A DNA stretch of 36,811 nucleotides, taken from assembly GCA_032718475.1 (NCBI GenBank), contig JAUCBJ010008212.1, forward strand, positions 1-36,811, in the 5' to 3' direction. Positions 29,797 to 36,811 of the stretch are shown here, piece by piece; within the stretch, counting starts at the first letter, position 1; each line of letters begins with the position of its first letter. The position numbers were made by a program, and so were the translations under genes. The notes beneath the pieces are model-generated. The model did no database searches. It saw only the letters and a list, made by a program, of their open reading frames with translations, and was not told the origin of the DNA. The DNA is from Nemertoderma westbladi (taxonomy: Eukaryota; Xenacoelomorpha; Nemertodermatida; Nemertodermatidae).

Positions 29797-30675
29797 CCTA
29801 CTGGCTCCAGAAGTTGAGGAAATCCTGCCAAGTACCTAACTGATCTAGACTTTGCTGATGACATAGGAGTACTCTCAGAATCACTAGAGGGAGCCCAACA
29901 GCTCCTCAGCTCATTAGAACATGCTGCTTCTAATGTTGGTCTTTTTATTAACGCCAGAAAGACCAAAATTTTGACAGTTAACTTTGAAAGTCCTCAGCAA
30001 GTCTCTGATCGGATGAGCATAAGCTCAAAAGATGGTATGCTTGAGCATGTGGATGACTTCTGTTACCTGCGATCATGGATCCGGAAGTCAGGTGAGGACC
30101 TTCGAATACGTAAGGGAAAGGCATGGGCAGCCTTGAATAGGCTTTCCAGGATTTGGAAGTCACCGAGAATTAATCGGAAACTTAAGGTCCAATTATTTAG
30201 AGCAGTAGTACTTCCAGTACTCATCTATGGGAGTCAATGCTGGGCTCTAACTGCTGAGGACACCAAATCTTTGGATGGCTCATTCACAAGAATGCTACGC
30301 CGGGTTCATTGTATCAAGTGCAATGCACACATTTCCAACCAGACACTATATAACATTGGAGGTGTCTCATTGCTTCCCCCAAGCTTGACACTAGAACAAA
30401 ATCGCCTCCGCTTTGCAGGACATTGCTTTTGCCATGAGGACCAGCCAGTGCATAATCTTGTACTTTGGCAGCCTCATGGTGTGAATAAGCATGGTGGACA
30501 GCCCATGACTTTCTTGAGACGCATCTTAAAGGACACTGGCCTTGAAGATGCGGATGATCTAGCAAATGTCATGGGTGATAGGGAGTTGTATGGTGCAATT
30601 TTGTCGATAAGCCGACACAGGCACAGCATTCTTAAAAATGCAGCTGCAATGCAGCATGCTGATCCTAGTAGTAGT
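29797..30675 (+). mobile_element. 5'-truncated RTE-like LINE fragment inserted in the transposase
   Basis: The fragment corresponds to 18671-19548 of the full-length element, starting just before the FADD motif of the reverse transcriptase. By eye there are about 15 differences in the first ~330 bp. It ends in the same (TAG)n tail and is flanked by a 14-bp duplication, AGTAGCTCATTCAA. A CGA-to-TGA change at 29815 is an early stop in the LINE frame. Near the C-terminus a one-base loss removes the normal stop, so the LINE frame runs on through the tail into the transposase. 5' truncation is the usual result of incomplete target-primed reverse transcription. Confidence 0.9.
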
Positions 30676-30689
30676 AGTAGCTCATTCAA
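30676..30689. repeat. Target site duplication of the RTE fragment, right
   Basis: This is the exact repeat of 29783-29796 and follows the (TAG)n tail. The leading AGTAG is shared with the tail, so tail and duplication cannot be separated to the base. Confidence 0.85.
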
Positions 30690-31497
30690 GAATGTATCTG
30701 AAAAAAGTCCTTATGGGGAGGATGTGAAGATTGTTAAACTAGAGTGCATAGGCCACATACAGAAACGAATGGGATGCTGTCTGTGGAATGTTGTAAAGGA
30801 GAATAAGGGTGTGAAACTAAGTGATAACAAACCCATTTCAGGAAGGAACAGACTGGCAAAGGTTGAAATTAACAACTTACAGACGTATTATGGGAGAGCC
30901 ATACAGAAGAATAATAATAGTGTTGATGAGATACGCAAGGCTATTTGGGCTACCTATTTTCCTAAACTGTCAACTGATACTGAACCCATGCATCAGTTAT
31001 GCCCCAAATGTACTGAAACATGGTGTGGATATAACAAATCCTTAGAAGTAGGTGGCCATTACACCCATAAACATGGCTTGCCCCAGGCAGTATTAGATGA
31101 AATAAAGCCTGTGTACAGATCATTGTCTGATAAAGCTCTCCTATCCAAATGTCTCCATGGGAAGACACAGAACACAAACGAGAGTTTCAACAATGCCATC
31201 TGGACATGAGTTCCAAAATGAGTATTTGTTGCACAGAATGTTTTATAGTTGGGTGTTTTGGATGCTGTAATCTGTTTTAACAATGGCTTTTCTGCACGAG
31301 CGAAAGTGCTAGAAAGTTTCGGTTGTGATCCAGGGAGACATACCATCGAAATTCTGAGAAACATGGACCAGAAAAAGATTACTCAAGCTGAATTTGCACT
31401 ACTCAATCTCTCCAAGGATGCGAGAACCTCAAATAGAAGGAGGAAATTGGAACTGGAAGACCATGAGGTTGACAAATATGATGCCGGTGGTTTTTAG
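30690..31497 (+). pseudogene. Mutator-like transposase, copy B, C-terminal part with three stops
   Basis: After the insertion the frame reads VKIVKLECIGHIQKRMG, ISGRNRL, LQTYYGRAIQKNNNS and LCPKCTETWCGYN. It then reaches CLHGKTQNTNESFNNAIW, which holds the presumed catalytic Glu (NES). In-frame stops follow at 31207 (TGA), 31219 (TGA) and 31246 (TAG). The first two replace Arg-type CGA codons by inference. The frame then continues GVLDAVICFNNG, KVLESFGCDPGRHT and MDQKKITQAEF to DAGGF and a natural TAG at 31495-31497. A Gly-Gly-Phe C-terminus is usual in this family. Apart from the insertion and the three stops the gene is well preserved. The open frame is fused upstream to the RTE fragment, giving one chimeric reading frame of 463 codons (29818-31206). 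Confidence 0.85.
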
Positions 31498-31840
31498 ATT
31501 GGATGTTGATCACCGACTCTATCAAATCCTTTGTCAGTAAAAAGTCCTTGTTGTAAAAAGTCCTAAGTGCTCTAAAAATCATTTAAATATTCTTCCCACT
31601 CACTCCAAGCTGTCGCTCTATTTTAATATTGCTGTTAAGATTGTATTAAGAAGTTTTAGTATCCCCTGATGCAAAATTTAGACAAATAGCCTGGTATTAA
31701 CAATTTTTTTCCATCTCATATGATCACTTTTTTAAACGCGATTTCTGAGGCTTCGCGTAACACCGCTTTTTAAGTAGAAAGGTACCCTTATCTCGAGAAT
31801 GAGTAAAGATTAAATAATTAATGGACTGAGAAAGTACAAA
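31498..31840. other. Non-coding stretch after copy B
   Basis: No gene is supported. A short direct repeat, GTAAAAAGTCCT, occurs twice at about 31540-31563. This should contain the 3' flank of copy B, but no terminal inverted repeat was recognised. Confidence 0.4.
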
Positions 31841-31993
31841 TGCAGATATGAGCATTATAATACACTGTGTCTGTTGTACCTTTGTTTTATTCCAAAATTT
31901 TAACATTACAATATTAGAATTGCAGATTGAGCATTAGAACCCTGTGTCTGTACCTTTAGTTTTATTCTAAAATTTTAACATTAGAAAATTACA
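31841..31993. repeat. Tandem duplication, period 80 bp, two copies
   Basis: TGCAGAT followed by GAGCATTA, CTGTGTCTG and AAAATTTTAACATTA occurs at 31841 and again at 31921. The copies differ by a few substitutions and a small deletion. Confidence 0.75.
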
Positions 31994-32107
31994 GAAAAAT
32001 GTTTGTTTGTGTTTGTTAAAAGTGTTGTTAAAAATGTTTGATATTCTATAGGGAACAATTAATTGATAACAATACAGCAATAAGTATAATGTATAAAAAA
32101 TTTGTAT

Positions 32108-32114
<7 letters not shown>

Positions 32115-32136
<22 letters not shown>
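32115..32136 (+). repeat. Run of 22 G
   Basis: After GGGA, an uninterrupted run of 22 G residues is present. It can form G-quadruplexes and is prone to length variation and sequencing error. It lies just before the pogo/Tigger remnant. Confidence 0.8.
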
Positions 32137-32138
<2 letters not shown>

Positions 32139-32625
32139 TCATGGCCGAAATAAATACCTGGATCCGCGCCTGTCCACCTGTGGTGGTATATAAAGATGGT
32201 ATATATAGATACATTTTATGTGAGACAGGCAGTCCAATGGGTTATATTTATAATGTAACACCACCTGGTTGGTTTGATTCCTGTACTTTTAGCACAAAGT
32301 GCTTCTTTCATGTTTTCCTTGATCAGGTGAACGGTAAACCAGGTATTTGATTGGGGACAATTGGATGCCATTTTGATCATGATGTTAATGCCCGCCAAGA
32401 GAACAATATTATGTTCATTATGCAAATGCCACACACTTGATTCAGCCTTTAGACATGGTTGTTTTCGAAGATTGAAGCATCATTAGGTTGACATTTTGGT
32501 GAAATGGAGAAACGAGACAAACTGGAAAAAAGCCATCATAAAAACCAGTTTCCTGGAATGCTCAACTCACTCTGGAAAAGTTGTCAATGGCCTTCCTTGA
32601 TTCTATGATTGATGCAGTATGAAAT
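32137..32625 (+). pseudogene. pogo/Tigger (DDE_1-like) transposase remnant
   Basis: The plus frames read MAEINTWIRACPPVVVYKDG, TGSPMGYIYNVTPPGWFDSC, then FSTKCFFHVFLDQVNGKPG. A stop lies at about 32348. The chain continues in the same style with GCHFDHDV, ENNIMF, and after further lesions FPGMLNSLWK near 32550-32578. The GWFD block, a GK-x-IGDN-like block followed by H and the FPxLLxxLW end are features of Jerky/Tigger-type transposases of the pogo group. The second catalytic Asp block (GDN) is destroyed (GTIG). The N-terminal DNA-binding part is missing. Intact enzymes perform cut-and-paste transposition into TA sites. This copy is dead. Confidence 0.65.
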
Positions 32626-32631
32626 AAATGA

Positions 32632-33571
32632 TTGGTAGTACAGAGTAGATTCACTAAAGTCTCGAAAGTTAACAGTAGGCTTAGGTTTCTATACAGAAAT
32701 AAAAATAGTTTGAACACCGACTCCCGCAAGTTACTTTGCTCTTCTTTAATACAGTGTCACATGGACTATGCTTGCTCTTCTTGGTATGAAGGCTTAACCA
32801 AACAGCTTAAATGTAAATTACAAGTAGCTCAGAATAAAGTAGTACGATTTATTAAAGACTACAAACCTAGGCACCACCTAACTCCAGATGACTTTTCTGA
32901 ATCTGGACTACTTAACTTAGATTGTAGAGTTAAGCAGCTACGCCTTAACCATGTGCATAAAGTGTATAATGGTAAATGTCCCAATTACCTAAAACAAAAA
33001 TTCAACAGAGTACGCGATACACACTCTTACAGTACCAGAGCTAGTGCTTCAAACTTCTATCTCCCGAATTGTAAATCCTTCGAATCTGATACTTTCTTTT
33101 TTAACGGCATAAAAAATTGGAACGCTCTGCCTAATGAAATTAAAAACCTAAATAATCAACATTCTTTTAAATCTGCAGTTAAATCTCATCTCCGTGTGCA
33201 ATGTAAAAATAGGTACAATAGTCCTACAGTAAGTTATTAGTTTATTAATTATTTACTATTTATACTGTAATTACGTTTTATAATAAATTGTTCTGTACAT
33301 TACATCTTTATCGTTGAGTCGGGCATTGTCACGCTCTCGGTAAAGTTGTACATGTACATAGTGTAATTACGTTTTATATTGGTTTTAGGTTAGCGTAGTG
33401 TAATATTGTATTTGTAACCAAGTAACATAAAGGACCCCCTTGGAAATAAGCTGCAAAGCTTTAGGGGTAATCCTATATGTTATGTTGGACAATACCTTTA
33501 TACCGGTACATTGTTTGGTGTATTTGTTATTGTTTTTACATAATGTATAAATAAATCTATCTATCTATCTA
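32632..33571 (+). mobile_element. L2/CR1-type LINE 3' end with intact C-terminal ORF2 frame
   Basis: The frame to 33240 (about 200 codons; codon 32632 is TTG, so this is a 5'-truncated fragment, not a start) reads VNSRLRFLYRNKN, LLCSSLIQCHMDYACSSWY, LKCKLQVAQNKVVRFI and FFNGIKNWNALPNEIKN. This is the C-terminal domain that follows the reverse transcriptase in L2/CR1-like LINEs. The 3' untranslated region contains TTGGAAATAAGCTGCAAAGC and AGCTTTAGGGGTAATCC, whose AAGCT/AGCTT pair can form the short stem typical of L2-type ends. It finishes in ATAAATAAAT followed by (CTAT)n at 33556-33571. No lesion is seen in the coding part, so this fragment is comparatively young. It follows the pogo remnant directly, and the boundary is only approximate. 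Confidence 0.75.
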
Positions 33572-33839
33572 CACTAAACACTTTGCAGTTAACCACCACA
33601 GGTAGGGTTACAGTCAGTAGTGAGGTACAGATAACGGCTTATTTTGACATGTATCATGATGGATCCATAGAAATATTGTGGATTCAAGGGAAATCATCTT
33701 GACATTGGTACTGTACCCAGTATAATATAAATTCTGTAGTTGCACAAACTAAATGTATTAAAACTGCTTTTCTTAATTTATTTTAAAATAATTTTAATTT
33801 CTCTGTAGTTATATTTTTTTGCAATATTACTTTTTTCAG
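33572..33839. other. Non-coding stretch
   Basis: No gene or repeat is supported. The last 20 bases form a polypyrimidine tract before an AG. Confidence 0.4.
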
Positions 33840-33999
33840 ATACAAACAATGTCGATCTGTCAACGTTCTCAGTGATGTCAAGCACTCAAGTAAACTTCGA
33901 CCTTTCTGCCAGTTGAATAGCCAATACTTGGAGTTGAGTAATGACAATGACCTTGTAGATTCGGATTACTATAATTACATTTCTGTGGGAGAGTTTTAT
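33840..33999 (+). other. Exon-like open block with consensus splice sites, unrecognised
   Basis: A polypyrimidine tract and TTTTTTCAG/A precede, and TTTTAT/GTATGT follows, so both splice consensus sites fit. The 53 codons between are open and read YKQCRSVNVLSDVKHSS, KLRPFCQLNSQYLELSND and LVDSDYYNYISVGEFY. The acidic end followed by a YY-x-x-x-EF word resembles the linker ahead of the endonuclease in some LINE ORF2 proteins, so a LINE remnant is an alternative to a host exon. Confidence 0.3.
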
Positions 34000-34280
34000 G
34001 TATGTATTTAATAATACTAGTAAGAATACTAATAAAGAGTTTTTGCTTCCTGATCTGGTAGTTAATAATTGTATTACTCTAATTTTCCTTACTTTTCATA
34101 CTACTGTTAATTTTGTTAGTATTTCATTTCTCAACTCTCCTATATCTAAAACATGCTTCTGGTTACTTTATATTTATAATCGAAAAGACCACCTACATAG
34201 TAAACGCCTGTCATGCAGTGTACAATTCATGCATATCAAATTAATCATCTGTGAGACTATTCTTATCAAGTTAAGTTATA
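34000..34280. other. AT-rich non-coding stretch
   Basis: No gene is supported. The frame 33998-34321 shows no recognisable protein features. Confidence 0.4.
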
Positions 34281-34978
34281 CAGTACAGGCCACCAGAAAA
34301 AGCAGATTTCATCCAATGTGATCACATGTGAACACATTTGTTCAAGTCATCTGATTGGCATGTTATGGCGAGTTATCTTCTAGATCACACAGCAGGAGGC
34401 TGACTTGCTGGGACCGGCAAAGGCTTTGTGTGCGGTGCGCCTGTATGTCGGATATCAGGTAGATGAGAGAGCCCCCAGGGCGTAACATTGCGGACATGGG
34501 CTGTATTGGTAGAGAGAGAACTACATACAAGACCACATGGAGGTTCATGGAGTGTATGGGTATATGGATGGAGGAGCCTAGACCATTGAATAATTAATTT
34601 AGTGCAGGGAGATGTCGCGCCATTAGTCTGACACCAGGAGGGCACAGAGAAACACCAGAAGATGCCTTAACATCACTAACTATAGGCCTGCCTATTTGAC
34701 ACTATTAACTGCACACTATAAAGGTAAACAAAATCCTTATCGCATTTCCAGCTGCAGTGAGTGACAGTTCGCGGCAAACTACAGAGAGTTTCCAGATTAC
34801 TAAGCGTTTCAAAAGTATTCAATTGTATCCATTGGCGAAAAAATTTTGGTTGTTGCCATTTCAATTATGTTCAATTATGTTCAATTGTCCCGTTCAACAA
34901 CATTACATTACACTGGTGCACATTTGATAAAATGTGTTCACAATTGTACAAATCTGCGTTTTCTGGTGGCCTGTACTG
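34281..34978. mobile_element. 698-bp non-autonomous element with TA duplication (Tc1/mariner-like)
   Basis: The left end CAGTACAGGCCACCAGAAAA and the right end are inverse complements over 29 bases with one mismatch. A further GTGAACACATTT match follows after a small gap. Both ends are flanked by TA (34279-34280 and 34979-34980), the target of Tc1/mariner/pogo-type transposases. The interior is locally GC-richer (34400-34620) and encodes no recognisable protein. It was probably mobilised by a transposase encoded elsewhere. Confidence 0.75.
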
Positions 34979-35109
34979 TATTTTAGATCGTGTTATTACA
35001 GAACTCCCCTAGCTGAAACGGAGAGCCTCATATAATGATTAACTACTTTCTTCACACTTCTTGTTGAAACATATTGTATGAATTTGTATTGGCATTAGCT
35101 GGTGATTTA

Positions 35110-35480
35110 ATGTCACAACTGGTTTGGTCTATTCCAGCTAAGGTTGTTGAGTGGGGATCAGAGGATGTTGTTGTGTTTGGGGAATTTTTTCCTTTTTTAA
35201 TTGAGTTTGGCAGTATGAGGTTGGGTTTCAAATGATTTACCGATATGTTTTGGTTGCCACTGGATGTTAATTAACAGTTTGTAATACTTTTGTTTTGTTC
35301 CAGAACCTTAAATGGTCCTTGGTAAGGGGCTTCGAGTGGTTTTCTTATTCGATCTACACGAACAAATACTTTGCAACTGGAATATGAGTTTTGATGGAAG
35401 TATTTCGATCTCATTGATTTAATGTGGTCAATTGTGCTATGAAACCTAATTCAGTTGTGTTTATGTAGTTTGCATACAAC
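35110..35480 (-). pseudogene. Gypsy-type LTR retrotransposon, integrase C-terminal remnant
   Basis: On the minus strand, starting near 35480, the frame contains RKPLEAPYQGPFKV (35345-35304). This is the characteristic block at the C-terminal end of Gypsy integrases. It is preceded by weakly conserved sequence with a TGA near 35410 and followed, after a TAA near 35275, by ISVNHLKPNLILP. The latter matches the usual VSIDRLKPA-like end by position. Integrase joins the retroelement cDNA to host DNA in the nucleus. No protease, reverse transcriptase or LTR was recognised nearby. The copy carries at least two stops and is inactive. Confidence 0.6.
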
Positions 35481-35638
35481 CTTACAGTTTTAAGTTGTGT
35501 CTGTAGGGACAATGATACTTGCTGGTAGAAGTGGTTTCATTGTGGTTGGTAGGAAAGACTAGTAAAGTTTGTCAAACGTGTCTCATATAACATTTCACCA
35601 TTAAGTATTCACTTTCGAGGATTTATCATATATATTGT

Positions 35639-36127
35639 GTGAAGCAGAAGCCGTATACTACTGCCATTACTGCTGCCTCAACAGACCGTGAGGATTGTGA
35701 TGCTATTACTCCTAGTCATTTCCTTTATGTGAGTCTGCCACCACTAGATCAACAAATGGATGTTGCTACTTCATCAACATGCGGAGGTCTTGGTCGAAAC
35801 CTTCTGTCACATGATCAAGCTAGTCAAGTTCTTTGGAAAGCCTGGTCTCAATGATACCTCGCATCTCTTCATGTATGGCATCATACGCAATGTATGAGTC
35901 CATCTCATCAACATTCAGTCAATGACCTTGTTCTCGTTAAAGAAACTGTTCCATGTGGGCAATGGTATCTATCTCGTGTAGTCAGCCCATTAGTAGGACG
36001 TGATGGGATATCACGAGCTGCAATTATCCTCAAGAACTCTAAACCTGGTTCTCCTGGTTTAACTAAGAGAGCTGCCCATCTCCTTATTCCACTAGAGGCC
36101 AACCAATCTGATGAAACAATCCGATGA
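35639..36127 (+). pseudogene. BEL/Pao-type retrotransposon, pol C-terminal remnant
   Basis: One plus frame runs from 35639 to the TGA at 36125-36127, broken by a single in-frame TGA at 35852-35854. It reads DAITPSHFLY, LSHDQASQVLWKAWSQ, then after the stop YLASL, and VNDLVLVKETVPCGQWYLS, RVVSPLVGRDGIS and LLIPLEA. The LTPSHF-like word, the WKxWS-x-EYLxxL block and the VGDLVLIKE...P-x-GxW-x-xGRV...GRDGxVR series are the integrase end and DUF5641-like domain of BEL/Pao elements. The normal VG reads VN here. The upstream reverse transcriptase and any LTR are not visible, and the Gypsy piece upstream is on the opposite strand. It is a truncated, inactive copy. Confidence 0.75.
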
Positions 36128-36811
36128 AAATATCTGAATAAGGAATTGTTCATATATGTAGCAAACAAGTCCACACCCATACCTTCTCCTCTGCCTCTAC
36201 TTCAAATAAAATTGATGTAAAGAAAAAAGTTGTAACTCCGAAATCCAATACATACGTCATACATACGTCATTACATACGTCATACATATGTCAAACTAGT
36301 TAGCCCAAACCTTATAAGACATCCCATGGTCGACTAGTTCACTCTCCTAAAAGATACTGAAAATATTCATTGCAACAGAATATTCTGTTGCAACATCGCA
36401 ACGCAAATGTGTGCAGCTAATTTAGTTGTACGTTTTTTTTAAATGTATTTTTGGTGATTGAGATATATTTACCTATTGTATGTTAAATAAATTACCTGGG
36501 TAGGATCTATCTTCCTATCAGGATGTGCCTGATTAATGTGGTTGTTACCGGTATTACTGTTAATTATGGCAGCATGCAGTTGTCTGTACACACTGGTATA
36601 TTACTGACTGACTGGTACATTACCAGCTGACCAGTACATCATTTTAATTGAACCTCTTAATTAACTCACAATTGAAGTCTGTCTGCATGTTGATATAATT
36701 TGCTTACTGCGTATGGATTGCATCCTTCTTTTGCTTATTGCATTTATATAAATATTAATTGCTGCTGATTTAATAACTGTATTGAATGTTGCTGTTACCT
36801 ACTTATATTGC
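36128..36811. other. AT-rich non-coding end of the window
   Basis: No gene is supported. A short imperfect tandem of CATACGTCATA units lies at 36251-36293. An ACCGGTATT word is at about 36547. No LTR could be defined after the BEL/Pao remnant. Confidence 0.45.
36370..36393. repeat. Perfect 24-bp palindrome
   Basis: The 12 bases TTGCAACAGAAT (36370-36381) are followed directly by their exact inverse complement (36382-36393). There is no spacer. It may be a cruciform-prone site or a binding site; nothing around it helps to decide. Confidence 0.7.

Larger units (their letters stand above)
28249..31497 (+). mobile_element. Mutator-like (PF20700-type) DNA transposon, copy B, 3' end undefined
   Basis: The probable 5' end is GGGGTGATGTCGG at 28249, directly after TTAA (28245-28248). 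It shares the initial GGGG with copy A but no more, so the two belong to different subfamilies. The transposase starts at 28811 and its C-terminus is at 31497. I could not find the matching inverted repeat downstream; only an ATCTCGAGA-like word near 31790 resembles the subterminal CTCGAGATAT near 28372. The element contains an RTE fragment at 29797-30675. The start is proposed from the TTAA/GGGG pattern, so it is less certain than for copy A. Confidence 0.55.

Noticed and set aside
31498-31993. 3' terminal inverted repeat of copy B
   Set aside because: No inverse complement of GGGGTGATGTCGG was found; only a short CTCGAGA word in common, which is too little.
34600-34640. LTR primer-binding-like word TGGTGTCAGA on the minus strand
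   Set aside because: No LTR ends fit around it, and it lies inside the TA-flanked inverted-repeat element, so a chance match is more likely.
34385-34864. Minus-strand frames of 61-86 codons in the TA-flanked element
   Set aside because: Low-complexity Ser/Pro/His composition without any transposase motif.

Overview
The window looks like repeat-dominated, AT-rich DNA from an animal genome, most likely an invertebrate and perhaps marine. There are no operons, Shine-Dalgarno sites or bacterial genes. Nearly all recognisable coding sequence belongs to eukaryotic transposable elements. They include RTE-type, CR1/L2-type and restriction-endonuclease-type LINEs, a Gypsy and a BEL/Pao remnant, and hAT, P/THAP9-like, pogo/Tigger-like and Mutator-like (PF20700-type) DNA transposons. 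Several small foldback elements are also present. The words TAGGCCTA and TACCGGTA recur in the non-coding DNA. No confident host gene was found, only three weak exon-like pieces.

Layout. At the left edge a large uninterrupted minus-strand ORF (1304 down to 1, cut by the window edge) encodes an unrecognised, Gag-like or coiled-coil protein. Its AT-rich upstream side carries an ACCGGT array and a 288-bp tandem repeat. From 4686 to 8830 a decayed LINE ORF1 (minus) is split by a complete 3446-bp Mutator-like element (5079-8524) with 14-bp terminal inverted repeats and a 4-bp target duplication. Removing the element restores the ORF1 reading frame exactly. Then follow a 180-bp foldback (9361-9540), a broken LINE endonuclease (9738-10674), a broken THAP/P-element transposase (11005-11793), a hairpin (11874-11977) and a three-exon hAT transposase on the minus strand (12012-14395). 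The hAT gene carries an internal tandem duplication.

The best-preserved element is a 3770-bp RTE-like LINE (15779-19548). It has an 11-bp target duplication, a (TAG)n tail and one intact ORF of about 1098 residues with endonuclease and reverse transcriptase motifs. It may be young or still active. It lies just downstream of a 392-bp inverted-repeat element (15369-15760). The next 3.7 kb is mostly non-coding, with a tandem duplication and two exon-like fragments. A near-identical copy of the hAT exon region follows (23345-23876), then an intact ORF for a different hAT C-terminus (23993-24766) and a perfect 41-bp inverted repeat (24971-25092).

The right part holds a decayed LINE C-terminus with restriction-like endonuclease motifs (25975-26960). 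A second, different Mutator-like transposase (28811-31497) is split by an 879-bp 3' fragment of the same RTE family, with its own 14-bp target duplication; the insertion has created a chimeric open frame. Further right are a pogo/Tigger remnant after a 22-G run, an L2/CR1-type LINE 3' end, a 698-bp TA-flanked inverted-repeat element, and Gypsy (minus) and BEL/Pao (plus) pol remnants. The genes do not act together as a pathway. The window is a stratified record of nested insertions: LINE ORF1 then Mutator-like copy A on the left, and Mutator-like copy B then RTE on the right.
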